A stretch of 64,000 nucleotides of DNA, from positions 1,736,001-1,800,000 of the forward strand of contig CAWCYZ010000002.1 of assembly GCA_963799925.1 (NCBI GenBank), given 5' to 3'. Below, piece by piece: positions 11,300-20,187 of the stretch (positions within the stretch are counted from its first letter, which is position 1; each line of letters opens with the position of its first letter). The translations under genes were made by a program, and so were the position numbers. Below the pieces are notes generated by a model that saw only the letters and a program-made list of their open reading frames with translations, ran no database searches and was not told the DNA's origin. The DNA comes from DATBQN01 sp963799925 (GTDB lineage Bacteria > Acidobacteriota > Thermoanaerobaculia > Multivoradales > UBA5704).

Positions 11300-12353
11300 C
11301 GGCTGCCTCCTTCGACGGCGGCTCCCGGCGCCGGAGCGTGGGCCGCCCCGTTCGCCAGGTCGATCTCGACGCGGGCGAAGAGGCCCGGGGTGAGGCGGCC
11401 GTCGCGGTTCTCGAACTCGGTCTCGACGTTGAAGGCGCGGGTCGCCGGGTCGACCACGCCGCCCACCAGGCTGACGCGGCCGCGGAAGGTCTCGCCCGGA
11501 TAGGGGTCGACCGCGGCGCGCACCGGCTGGCCGCGACGGACGCTCGCGAGATAGCGCTCGGGCAGCCGGAAGCGGAGCTTGAGCGGCGAGGTCTGGGCGA
11601 CGACGAAGGCGACCGAGTTGTCGCCCAGCCGCTGCCCGACGTCGGTGCGCCGCTCGGCCACCACGCCGTCGATCGGCGAGCGCAGCACGGCGTCGGCGAG
11701 GCGCTGGCGGGCGAGGTCGCGCGCCGCGACCGCCGAGCCGACCGCCGCCTCGGCCTGCTGGTAGGCGGAGTCGGAGCGGTCGTAGGCGGCCTGCGAGACG
11801 GAGCTCTTGGCGATCAGCTCCTTCTTGCGGCCGAGGTCGCGCCGGGCGTCCTGGGCCGCCGCCTGGGCGCGGGCGAGGTCGGCCTCGGCGCGCTGCGAGG
11901 TCGAGCGCCAGGTACTGGGTCTCGAGCTCGAGGAGCGGCTGGCCCCGGCGGACCCGCGCCCCCTCGTCGACCAGCACGCGGCCGACCCGGCCGGGCAGGC
12001 GCACCGCGAGCTCCGAGCGCACCGGCGAGACGAACTCGCCGGTGGCGGCGACCACGCCCTCGCCGGCGCCGGGAGCTGCCGGCGCGGCTCGGAGATGCGC
12101 CGAGCGCCGGCGTGCGCGCGGGCGACGACGGCGCCGGAGCGGTCGCGATGCCCGCCACCGCGGAGACGTCGGCGGGGAGCGGCGGCGCCGGGGCCTGCGG
12201 GCGCCGCCGGATGGCCCGCGTTCGCGGCGTTCGCGGGTTTCTCGGCCGTGGCTTGGCCGGGCCGCGAGCCGTGGCCACCGCAGGCCTCGATCAGCGCCAG
12301 GCCGCCGGCCAGGCAGAGCGCGAGCGAGAGAGAGAGACGGCATGGCGCTTCAT
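11296..12353 (-). CDS. RND efflux periplasmic membrane-fusion (adaptor) lipoprotein, several frame breaks
   Basis: The recoverable protein has a lipoprotein-like leader (LALCLAGGLALIEACGG) and a Pro/Ala-rich spacer. The HlyD/AcrA beta-barrel and lipoyl half follows (GEGVVAATGEFVSPVRSELA, then VGRVLVDEGARVRRGQPLLE). Next come an alpha-hairpin, the second lipoyl half (VLRSPIDGVVAERRTDVGQ), and a membrane-proximal domain ending PGAAVEGGSR. Frame breaks occur at 11896, near 12100, near 12189, and near the start, where a (TC)6 tract makes the leader shift by two bases. It links the pump to the outer-membrane factor. It overlaps tolC-like and pump genes by 4 bp on each side. Confidence 0.8.
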
Positions 12354-13757
12354 CGGGAACCCTCCTCGAGAACGGTCTTCTGCAGCATCCCGGCGGCCGC
12401 CCAGACGCGCAGCTCGGCGAGCTGGCGGTCGAGCTTGCTGGTGGCGACGGCGCGGCGGGCCTCGGCGAGCGAGGTCTCCGCCGCCTCGGCGTCGAGCGTG
12501 GTCGACTCCTGGGCGCGGTAGAGGTCGGCGGCCTGGCTGTACTCCGCCTCGCTCGCCGCCAGCTGATCGCGGGCCAGCCCGAAGCTCGCCTCGGCGCTCG
12601 CCAGATCGACGAAGGAGCGGCGCACCTCCTCGCGCACCGTGCGGCGCACCTCGTCGAGGCGCAGCTCGGCCTGGCGCTGGCGGTCGCGGGCGAGGGCGAT
12701 ACGGGCCGCCGTCTCGCCGCCCTGATAGATCGGCACGGTGAGCTTGAGCGCCAGCTGGCCGTAGCGGTCGGCGGGGAAGGACGAGCGCTGGGAGAGGAAA
12801 TCCCCCTCGGCCGAGAGCACCGGGTAGTAGGCGCCGCGCTGCTTCGCCACCTCGAGCTCGGCCGTGGCGAGCGCGATGCGGGCCTCGGCCACCTCGGGCC
12901 GCTGCCGCTCGGCCGCGGCGGCCAGCGCCGCCTCGTCGCCGAGGCGCGGCAGGAGCGTCGCCGGCTCCTCGACGGCGAGCGGCCGCTCGAGCGCCAGGTC
13001 GAGCCGCAGCCGGCTCTCGGCCTCGTCGCGCATCCGCTGGGCGTCGGCCACCCGGCGCTGGACGGCCTTGATGTCGGCCTCGGCGCGCAGCGTGTCGACC
13101 CGCGTCGTCTCCCCGGCCTCGAAGAGGTTCTGGGCGAGGGTCCGCCGCTCCTGGGTGAGCGCCAGGTTGCGCCGCTCGACCTCCAGGAGCTCCTGGCCTT
13201 CGAGCACCCCCAGGTAATCGGAGACCACCGCCAGCAGGAGCTGCTCGACCGCGCTCTCGGCCTGCTGCTCGGCGGTCTGGATGCCGAGCCGCGCCTGGGA
13301 GAGGGCCTGCCGGTCGCGGTTGCCGGCGAAGATCGGCTGCGTCAGGGTCAGCTTGTAGTTCCAGTCGTTCCTCGGCAGCAGGAGGACGCGGGTGCCGTTG
13401 AAGTCGAACGAGCTCTCGACGGTGTTGCGCAGGAGGTTGCCGGAGGCGGACAGGTGCGGCAGCACGGCCGAGACCGCGATGTCCTTCTGCGCCCGCGCGG
13501 CGGCGATCTCGAGCCGCGCGACGCCGAGGTCGGGATTGGCCGCGAGCGCCCGCTTGAGGGCGCCGGCGAGCGTCAGCCGGACCGGCTCGCCGGGGAGATC
13601 CGCGCCGGCCGCCGCGGCCTGGGCGGCGGTTGGAGCGACGCGGGCGGTGCGGCCGTGCCGGCCGCCGGGCAGCCGGCCTATCCTGCCCCCGGACGGGGGC
13701 GAAACGGGGGGCGAGGACGAGCAGCAGCCCCCCGAGCCATAGCGAGACGATCTTCAA
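12350..13757 (-). CDS. TolC-family outer-membrane efflux protein (one frame break near 13640)
   Basis: The main body, read from about 13640 to 12350, is intact. It shows two long coiled-coil repeats with TolC features: VRLTLAGALKRALAANPDLG, then AQKDIAVSAVLPHLSASGN, and TLTQPIFAGNRDRQALSQAR with ALKLTVPIYQGGETAARIAL as the paired beta-strand motifs. The signal peptide (KIVSLWLGGLLLVLAP) lies in another frame; removing the g at 13640 joins them. I prefer the TTG at 13757, because GGAGG sits five bases before it. A GTG at 13778 overlapping the tetR stop (TAGTG) is the alternative. It is the exit duct of the efflux complex. Confidence 0.85.
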
Positions 13758-13777
13758 TATCCCCTCCTCGGCCGCCA

Positions 13778-14440
13778 CTAAGGGTGGCGAGCCGTGCTCT
13801 GCCCCGGCGCCGGCGCCCTGAGGCCCGCCGCCAGGAAGGTCACCAGATGGTCGATGGACTCCTCGGGGCGGGCGACCGAGCAGCGACCCCGCGAGTACTG
13901 CGCCAGGAGGTGCCCGCAGGAGACGGTGTGGGCCATGGCTCCGGCGACGAAGAGGAGCCGCCAGAAGATCTCGTCCTCGGGCAGCGCCGGCAGGCGCCGG
14001 GCGAGGGCTTCGACGAAGCGCTCGATCACCTCCGAGAACTGGCTGGCGACGATCTCGCGCACCTCCTCCCGCGGCTCGGTGTAGGCGCGGGCCATCATCT
14101 GGGCGAAGGCGCTCTTGTGAGCCTCGCAGGCGAGCATGAAGACCGGCCCGACGAACGCCTGGACGACCTCCTCCACCCCGCCCCCCTCCGCCTCGCAGCG
14201 GTCGAGGAGCGCCAGGCGCTCGCGGTTGAGCGGCGCCAGACGGCGGTCGAAGACGGCGCGCACCAGCCCCTCCTTCGAGCCGAAGTGGTAGTGCACGGCG
14301 GCGAGGTTGGCGGTCGCCCGCTCGGTGATGGCGCGCAGCGAGGCCGCCGGGATGCCGCGCTCGGAGAAGAGCTCCTCCGCAGCGTCGAGCAGGCTCTCGC
14401 GGGTGCCGATGGCGGCCGGATCGTCGGTTCGATGGTGCAT
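13778..14440 (-). CDS. TetR/AcrR-family repressor of the efflux operon
   Basis: I start this 220-residue protein at ATG 14440, behind a GAGGAG site, and not at the upstream start at 14527 that would read through the operator. Residues 10-60 form the TetR helix-turn-helix (TRESLLDAAEELFSERG, then ATANLAAVHYHFGSKEGL). The C-terminal ligand domain resembles the YbiH/CecR (DUF1956) type, with PLNRERLALLDRCE and FAQMMARAYTEP segments. It is the first gene of a four-gene operon with tolC-like, fusion-protein and pump genes. A dyad just upstream of its start, overlapping the -10, implies autorepression relieved by a pump substrate. Confidence 0.9.
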   Translation of the reverse strand: MHHRTDDPAAIGTRESLLDAAEELFSERGIPAASLRAITERATANLAAVHYHFGSKEGLVRAVFDRRLAPLNRERLALLDRCEAEGGGVEEVVQAFVGPVFMLACEAHKSAFAQMMARAYTEPREEVREIVASQFSEVIERFVEALARRLPALPEDEIFWRLLFVAGAMAHTVSCGHLLAQYSRGRCSVARPEESIDHLVTFLAAGLRAPAPGQSTARHP

Positions 14441-14480
14441 GGGGGCTCCTCGTCGTAGAACGCCGGTTTCAGACGTTTGT

Positions 14481-14498
14481 TTCAAACAGGCGTTTGAA
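14481..14498. promoter_or_regulatory. TetR operator dyad
   Basis: TTCAAAC-AGGC-GTTTGAA is an inverted repeat with perfect 7-bp arms. An overlapping second dyad, GTTTGTTTCAAAC, occupies 14475-14487, so two repressor dimers could bind side by side. The site abuts the -10 of the tetR promoter. Its CAAAC...GTTTG pattern fits TetR regulators in general. Confidence 0.75.
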
Positions 14499-14527
14499 TG
14501 ATCTGATTCCCGACCCGGTCTTGTCAA
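14498..14527 (-). promoter_or_regulatory. Sigma-70-type promoter of the tetR-efflux operon
   Basis: On the reverse strand a perfect -35 TTGACA (14527-14522) is followed after 18 bp by GATCAT (14503-14498), a 4/6 match to the -10. It faces tetR and is directly adjacent to the repressor dyad. Confidence 0.65.
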
Positions 14528-14597
14528 GGGCGGCAGATACGGAGGGGTCCTGGCATACGAGAACGGATCGGTGCCGGCGGCGCGTTATGCTGCTGCG

Positions 14598-17500
14598 ATG
14601 AACGAGCGCGTCTGGGAGGAGCTCTCCCGCACGCTGCGCAGCGGTGCGCCCTATCGTGCCCTCCGGGAGGGCCTGGGGGACGTCGTGCGCCTGCCGGTCC
14701 CCGCCGCCGCGTGGGTCGGCGAGCTCCTCGCCCGCGACCTCGGGCGGCCGCTCCTCGTCCTCGTGCCGCGCGAGGCCGACGCCCTGACCTGGATGGAGGC
14801 CGCCCAGCTCTTCGGCTCCGGCGGGCCGCCGGGCGGCGACGGCGCCGTCTACTTCTCCGCCCCCTCGCTCACCCCGTACCAGGACGCCGAGACCTCGCTC
14901 CTGGTGCGCGCCCAGGAGTCGGTGGCGCTCGACCGGGTGATCTCGGGGGCGGCGCGGACGGTGGTGGCGACGCCGCGCGCCCTCTTCCGCCGGCTGCCCG
15001 AGGCGGCGGCCTACGCCGCCGCCGTCCTCGAGCTGGCGCCGGGGGACGACCTCGCGATCGACCTCCTGGCGCACCACCTCGTGCGCCACGGCTTCCGGCG
15101 CACCGACCTGGTCTACGAGGTGGGCGACTTCGCCATCCGCGGCGGCATCGTCGACCTGTTTCCCCCCGGGGAGGCGGCCCCCGTCCGCCTCGACTTCTTC
15201 GGCGACACGATCGAATCGATCCGCTGGTTCGACGCCCAGACCCAGCGCTCGGAGGACACCCTGGACGGCGTCCGCGTGCTGCCGCTCTACCTGTTCCCCG
15301 GCGGCCCGGAGGAGGCGCGGCGCCTGGGCGACCTCCTCGCCGAGCAGGCCGGCGCGGAGGCTCCCCCGGACGTCCTCGACCGCGTCGAGGACCTGCGCCA
15401 GCGCGGCGGCTTCCCGGGCTGGGAGAACTACCTGCCGCTCCTCGCGGCGAAGGACGCGGCGCTCGCCGGCGCCATGCCCGGGGCGCTCGTCGTGGCGGTC
15501 GACCCGCCGGCTCTCGCCGCCGAGGCCGAGCACCACGCGGCGCGGCTGGCGGCGGACTACCAGGCGCGCCTGGAGCACGGCCGGCTCGCCCTCCCCCCCG
15601 ATCTCCTCGAGCTGCCGCTCGCCGGCGTCCAGGCGGTGCTGGCGGCGGCCCAGGTGCGCCTCCGCGACCTGGTGCTGGGGCCGGCCGGGGCGGCCGGAGG
15701 CATCGACTTCCACGCCGCCGCGACCGACCTCTTCCACGGCCAGCTGCCGCGCTTCCCGCAGGAGGTGGCGACGGCGCGCGCCCGCGGCGAGCGCTGCCTC
15801 GTCGTCGTCTCGCCCACCCACCGCGAGCGCATGGAGGAGCTCCTCGCGGCGCGCGAGATCCCCCTCGGGCGCGGCGGCGTCGAGCTCGCGCCGGGCGACA
15901 TCTCGCGCGGTTTCCGGCTGCCCTCGGCGGGGGTCGTCCTCTACGGCGAGCAGCAGCTCCTGCCGCAGGCGAAGCTGCAGCGGCGCTCGCCGCGGAGCCG
16001 CTTCGGCCCCTTCGTCGCCAGCCTCCGCGACTTGAAGATCGGCGACTACGTGGTCCACGCCGACCACGGGATCGGCCAGTTCGTCGCCCTGCGCTCGGTG
16101 GGCGGCGACGGCGACGGCTCGGGGAGCCTGCCGGCGACGCTGCGCGAGGCTGCGGGCGCCGCCGCGCCGCCGCCGGCCGAGGCCGGCGTCGAGGTGATGG
16201 AGATCTCCTACGCCAGCGGCAAGCGCCTGCTCCTGCCGCTCTCGCGCCTCGACCAGGTGCAGAAGTACAGCGGCATCGAGGGGGTGGCGCCGCGCCTCGA
16301 TCAGCTCGGCGGCACCTCCTGGAACCGCACCAAGTCGCGGGTCAAGAGCAGCATGCGCGACATGGCGGACGAGCTCCTGAAGCTCTACGCCGAGCGCCAG
16401 CTGGCGCGCGCCCCGGCCCTCTCCGGCGACAGCGACCTGCAGCGCCAGTTCGAGGCCGCCTTCCCCTACGAGGAGAGCCCCGACCAGCTCGAGGCGATCG
16501 CGGTCATCAAGGAGGACCTGCAGCGCGAGCGGCCGATGGACCGCCTGCTCTGCGGCGACGTGGGCTACGGCAAGACCGAGGTGGCGATGCGCGCCGCCTT
16601 CAAGGCCGTCGACGGCGGCTACCAGGTGGCGGTGCTCGCCCCCACGACGATCCTCGCCGACCAGCACCTGGAGACCTTTCGCCGCCGCTTCGCCGGCCTG
16701 CCGGTCAAGGTCGAGATGATCTCGCGCTTCGTCACGCCGGCCGAGACCCGCGTCATCCGCAAGCGCCTGGCGGCGGGCGACGTCGACGTCCTCATCGGCA
16801 CCCACCGGCTGCTGTCGAAGGACATCGAGATCCCGCGGCTGGGCCTGATGATCGTCGACGAGGAGCAGCGCTTCGGCGTCGCCCAGAAGGAGCGCCTGAA
16901 GCAGATGAAGAAGGGGGTGCACGTCCTCGCCATGTCGGCGACGCCGGTGCCGCGCACCCTCCAGCTCTCGCTCGCCGGCGTGCGCGACCTCTCGGTGATC
17001 GAGACGCCGCCCAAGGATCGCATGGCGGTCGAGACGGCGATCCTGCCGTTCAACGCCGAGATGATTCGCGAGGCGATCGAGTTCGAGATCGAGCGCGGCG
17101 GGCAGATCTACTACGTCTACAACCGCGTCGAGTCGATCGAGCGGATGCTGGCGGACCTCAAGGAGATCGTGCCGGGCGTGCGGGTGACCGTCGGCCACGG
17201 CCAGCTCGACGAGGCCGAGCTGTCGCGCCGCATGCACGCCTTCACCCGCCGCGAGTTCGACGTGCTCCTCGCGACCACCATCATCGAGAACGGCATCGAC
17301 ATCCCCAACGTCAACACGATGATCGTCCACGGCGCCCAGCGCTTCGGCCTCGCCCAGCTCTACCAGCTCCGCGGCCGCGTCGGGCGGAGCAACCAGCTCG
17401 CCTACTGCTATCTCCTGGTGCCGGGCGACCGCGTGCTCTCGGAGGCGGCGCGGAAGCGCCTGGCGGCGATCCGCGAGTTCACCGACCTGGGAGCCGGCTT

Positions 17501-18077
17501 CCGCATCGCGGCGCGCGACTTGGAGATCCGCGGCGCCGGCAACCTCCTCGGCGCCGAGCAGAGCGGGCACATCGGGGCGGTGGGGATCGAGACCTATCTC
17601 AAGCTCCTCGAGGAGACGGTGCGCGAGCTCAAGGGCGAGGAGGTGGCCGAGGCGCCGTCGGCGGCGATCGACCTGCCGGTGCCGATGTCGATCCCGCAGG
17701 ACTACGTCGACAACGCCAACCTGCGCATGGAGCTCTACCGGAAGATCGCCGCCGCCGAGGAGAGCCAGGAGGAGATCGTCGCCGAGCTCACCGACCGCTT
17801 CGGGCCGCCGCCGCCGGCGGTCCGCACCCTGATCGAGGTGGCGGCGCTCAAGCGCCTGGCGGAGTCGCTCCGCATCCAGTCGATCTCGTCGAAGGGGAGC
17901 GAGCTGGTCATCCGCCTGCGGCGCGACGCGCGGGTCGACATCGACCGCCTGATCGAGCTGGTCTCGACGCGGCCCGGCGCGAGCTTCAGCCCGAGCGGCG
18001 TCCTCACCCTCACCGCCGGCGGCGGCGGCGCCCTCCTCGCGGCGGCGCAGGAGACGCTCGCGGCGCTCGCCAGCTGA
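14598..18077 (+). CDS. mfd: Transcription-repair coupling factor Mfd
   Basis: The gene encodes about 1,159 residues, the expected full length. It has a UvrB-homology N-terminus, the RNA-polymerase interaction domain with DYVVHADHGIGQFVALR near residue 480, and the RecG-like translocase with Walker A GDVGYGKTEVA near residue 652. Further motifs are DEEQRFG, SATPVPRTLQ and GRVGRSNQLAYCYLL, followed by a C-terminal D7 domain. Mfd displaces stalled RNA polymerase and recruits UvrA. I start at ATG 14598; a GTG at 14571 is possible but adds a non-conserved stretch. It is divergent from the efflux operon. No frame break is present. Confidence 0.97.
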   Translation: MNERVWEELSRTLRSGAPYRALREGLGDVVRLPVPAAAWVGELLARDLGRPLLVLVPREADALTWMEAAQLFGSGGPPGGDGAVYFSAPSLTPYQDAETSLLVRAQESVALDRVISGAARTVVATPRALFRRLPEAAAYAAAVLELAPGDDLAIDLLAHHLVRHGFRRTDLVYEVGDFAIRGGIVDLFPPGEAAPVRLDFFGDTIESIRWFDAQTQRSEDTLDGVRVLPLYLFPGGPEEARRLGDLLAEQAGAEAPPDVLDRVEDLRQRGGFPGWENYLPLLAAKDAALAGAMPGALVVAVDPPALAAEAEHHAARLAADYQARLEHGRLALPPDLLELPLAGVQAVLAAAQVRLRDLVLGPAGAAGGIDFHAAATDLFHGQLPRFPQEVATARARGERCLVVVSPTHRERMEELLAAREIPLGRGGVELAPGDISRGFRLPSAGVVLYGEQQLLPQAKLQRRSPRSRFGPFVASLRDLKIGDYVVHADHGIGQFVALRSVGGDGDGSGSLPATLREAAGAAAPPPAEAGVEVMEISYASGKRLLLPLSRLDQVQKYSGIEGVAPRLDQLGGTSWNRTKSRVKSSMRDMADELLKLYAERQLARAPALSGDSDLQRQFEAAFPYEESPDQLEAIAVIKEDLQRERPMDRLLCGDVGYGKTEVAMRAAFKAVDGGYQVAVLAPTTILADQHLETFRRRFAGLPVKVEMISRFVTPAETRVIRKRLAAGDVDVLIGTHRLLSKDIEIPRLGLMIVDEEQRFGVAQKERLKQMKKGVHVLAMSATPVPRTLQLSLAGVRDLSVIETPPKDRMAVETAILPFNAEMIREAIEFEIERGGQIYYVYNRVESIERMLADLKEIVPGVRVTVGHGQLDEAELSRRMHAFTRREFDVLLATTIIENGIDIPNVNTMIVHGAQRFGLAQLYQLRGRVGRSNQLAYCYLLVPGDRVLSEAARKRLAAIREFTDLGAGFRIAARDLEIRGAGNLLGAEQSGHIGAVGIETYLKLLEETVRELKGEEVAEAPSAAIDLPVPMSIPQDYVDNANLRMELYRKIAAAEESQEEIVAELTDRFGPPPPAVRTLIEVAALKRLAESLRIQSISSKGSELVIRLRRDARVDIDRLIELVSTRPGASFSPSGVLTLTAGGGGALLAAAQETLAALAS

Positions 18078-18143
18078 TGACGCCCGAGCGCCGGCGGCCC
18101 GGCGCCGCGCCTCGCCTTGATGGCCGGCGAGCGCTGGAAACGT

Positions 18144-18149
18144 TACAAT
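18144..18149 (+). promoter_or_regulatory. Possible -10 element for the SurA-like gene
   Basis: TACAAT (5/6 to TATAAT) lies 46 bp before the ATG at 18196. No well-spaced -35 was found; TTGATG at 18117 is 21 bp away, too far for a standard promoter. It is tentative. Confidence 0.3.
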
Positions 18150-18195
18150 GCCGAGGTTTGAACGCGGCACCTGCCGTCTGACCACGAGGTAGATC

Positions 18196-19491
18196 ATGGT
18201 GAATCGAAAGCGCCCACCCGTCGCCAGCCTCTCTCTCCTCCTCCTCGCCGCCGGGCTCGCGGCGCCGCGGATGGCCGGCGCCGAGGTGCTCAATCGCATC
18301 GTGCTGCGGGTCAACGACCGCGTCGCGACGCTCTACGACTATCAGAAGCGCAAGGGCGAGCTGATCCAGGACACCACCCACCGCGAGCAGGACCCCGCCG
18401 AGCGCCAGCGCCTGATCGGCCAGGCCGGGGAGATCGTCTACAAGGACATGTTCGACGAGCTGCTCATCGAGTCGCACGCCGACCAGCTCGGCGTCGAGGC
18501 CACCGAGCAGCAGGTCGACGCCGCCGTCCAGCAGATGCGGGCGTCGAACAACCTCGCCGACGACCAGCAGTTCGCCCAGGCCCTGCAGCAGGCGGGGATC
18601 ACGGTGCCGCAGCTTCGCGAGCAGCTCAAGAACAGCCTGCGCGTCCAGGAGGTCATCAACCGCGAGGTCCGCAGCAAGGTCAAGACCAACGAGGAAGACC
18701 TCCGCCGCTACTACGGCAAGCATCCCGACGAGTTCCGGGTCCCCGACCAGCTCCAGCTCCGCGAGGTGGTGGTGCCGGAGGACAAGGTGCCGAGCGCCGC
18801 CGAGCGGGCGCGGGTGGCCGGCGAGGTGCGCCGGGCGATCCTCGCCGGCAAGCCGATGGCGGCGGCGAGCGAGCCCTTCCACACCCAGGGCGAGACGACC
18901 GGCCCGACCGACTTGGGCTGGGTCGCGGCGGGCGACCTCGACCCGGCGCTCGCCGCGGCGGTCCGCAAGCTCCCCAAGGGCGGCGTCTCCGAGCCGGTGC
19001 CGGGGCGCGGCGGCCTCCACGTCATCCAGGTGATCGACCGCCGCGAGGCGCACGTCAAGCCCTTCAACGAGGTCTCGGCGGCGATCCAGGCGAAGGAGGA
19101 GCAGCGGGTCTTCCGCGAGAAGCTCACCGATTTCATGGCCGATCTCCAGAAACAGTCGCTGGTCGTCGCCCAGCCGCCGCAGGAGGCGGCCGGGTTCCGC
19201 AAGCTCATCAGCACCGGCACGCAGCAGCCGATCCCGGGCCTCGTCTCGGGCGACGCCGCCGCCGCGGCCGCCAACCCGGCGTCCGATGGCTCGGCGACGC
19301 CGGCGCCGGCAGCTCCCGGGGCTCCGGGGGTCACCGTCCCCGGTCCCGCCGCGGCGCCCGACAGCGCGCCCGCTCCCGGCTCGCCGGGCGGCCTCGCCAC
19401 CCCCAAGCCGGTCGATCCGACGACCCCGGCGCCGGTGATCCCGCCGCCGGCGCAGTCCCCGCCAGCCCCTCCGCCGCCCTCCTCCCGCTGA
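18196..19491 (+). CDS. SurA-like periplasmic peptidyl-prolyl isomerase/chaperone
   Basis: The 431-residue protein begins with a signal peptide (SLSLLLLAAGLAAPRMAGA), then a SurA N-terminal chaperone-like helical domain (residues 30-165). One parvulin domain follows near residues 180-280, with LQLREVVVPEDK and the typical DLGWVAAGDLDPALAAAV and GLHVIQVIDRREA signatures. A short helix, then a long Pro/Ala/Gly-rich low-complexity tail close the protein. SurA assists folding of outer-membrane beta-barrels. Only one rotamase domain is present, against two in E. coli SurA. It follows mfd by 118 bp and precedes the dcw cluster. Confidence 0.88.
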   Translation: MVNRKRPPVASLSLLLLAAGLAAPRMAGAEVLNRIVLRVNDRVATLYDYQKRKGELIQDTTHREQDPAERQRLIGQAGEIVYKDMFDELLIESHADQLGVEATEQQVDAAVQQMRASNNLADDQQFAQALQQAGITVPQLREQLKNSLRVQEVINREVRSKVKTNEEDLRRYYGKHPDEFRVPDQLQLREVVVPEDKVPSAAERARVAGEVRRAILAGKPMAAASEPFHTQGETTGPTDLGWVAAGDLDPALAAAVRKLPKGGVSEPVPGRGGLHVIQVIDRREAHVKPFNEVSAAIQAKEEQRVFREKLTDFMADLQKQSLVVAQPPQEAAGFRKLISTGTQQPIPGLVSGDAAAAAANPASDGSATPAPAAPGAPGVTVPGPAAAPDSAPAPGSPGGLATPKPVDPTTPAPVIPPPAQSPPAPPPPSSR

Positions 19492-19625
19492 TCGCTCCAC
19501 CGCCGATCTCCGCCCGCGGGCCGTCCCTGGCCCGCGGGGAACCGGCCGCGGAGCGGATATTTACGCCTCGTTCGCGCAAAATTGCGTCTTGGATCGGCCG
19601 CAGGGGAGCCGCGACGCCATTCTGG

Positions 19626-19650
19626 TGGAATGAAATGGACAAAAGTGGAG
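19626..19650 (+). promoter_or_regulatory. Three MraZ-binding repeats (TGGAN at 10-bp period)
   Basis: TGGAA, TGGAC and TGGAG start at 19626, 19636 and 19646, each separated by exactly 5 bp. MraZ in E. coli and other bacteria binds TGGGN repeats separated by 5 bp upstream of its own gene. Here the motif is TGGAN. The middle box forms the -35 of the likely promoter, so binding would repress. Confidence 0.75.
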
Positions 19651-19664
19651 TGAGCTGCTAGGAT
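19636..19664 (+). promoter_or_regulatory. dcw-cluster promoter (P-mra)
   Basis: TGGACA (19636-19641, 5/6 to TTGACA) is followed after 17 bp by TAGGAT (19659-19664, 4/6 to TATAAT). It lies 38 bp upstream of mraZ and overlaps the MraZ boxes. Confidence 0.6.
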
Positions 19665-19701
19665 TTTCCGCTAGGCAACCGTACTCAAAGCGGGCGGGCT
19701 C

Positions 19702-20142
19702 ATGTTCCGCGGAAGCGCTCCGGCAAAGATCGACGACAAAGGCAGGCTGAAGGTCCCGACCGACTTCCGGCGGTTCATGGAGGAGCGGTACGGCCCGGAC
19801 CTCTTCGTGACCTCGGTCCAGGGGGACTCGGCCCTCCTCTACCCCCTGCCGGTCTGGGAGGAGATGGAGGCGCGCCTGCAGGCGATGCCCTCGACGGACC
19901 GGACGAAGAACCGCTTCCTCGAGCGCGTCAGCTACTTCGGCCAGCAGCTCCGGCTGGACATCCAGGGCCGGATCGTCATCCCGCAGATCCTGCGGGAGAG
20001 CGCCGGCATGAACGGCGACGTGGTGGTCAGCGCCCATCTCGATCATCTGGTGGTCTGGAACCGCGACCGCTTCCTCGCCCGCATGGAGGAGCAGCCGTTC
20101 ACCGACGAGGATTACCGCGCTCTCGCCGAGCGCGGCGTTTAG
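19702..20142 (+). CDS. mraZ: Transcriptional regulator MraZ
   Basis: This intact 146-residue protein has two SpoVT/AbrB-like swapped-hairpin domains, each with the DxxGR motif: KIDDKGRLKVPTDFR at residues 8-22 and LDIQGRIVIPQILRE near residues 86-100. MraZ is the first gene of the division/wall cluster and represses its own promoter through direct repeats, which are visible upstream. It is followed after 45 bp by rsmH. Confidence 0.97.
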   Translation: MFRGSAPAKIDDKGRLKVPTDFRRFMEERYGPDLFVTSVQGDSALLYPLPVWEEMEARLQAMPSTDRTKNRFLERVSYFGQQLRLDIQGRIVIPQILRESAGMNGDVVVSAHLDHLVVWNRDRFLARMEEQPFTDEDYRALAERGV

Positions 20143-20187
20143 TGGAGCGCCGGGCGCCGGTGCGCCATGGGTGATGGATGAGAGCCG

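Noticed and set aside
14571..14597. Upstream GTG start for mfd at 14571
   Set aside because: It would add nine non-conserved residues (MPAARYAAA) and has no better ribosome-binding site. The ATG at 14598 gives the typical Mfd N-terminus.
14469..18314. Long reverse-strand ORF of 1,281 aa opposite mfd
   Set aside because: It lacks any motif and has antisense-like composition. The mfd protein on the other strand has all expected motifs.
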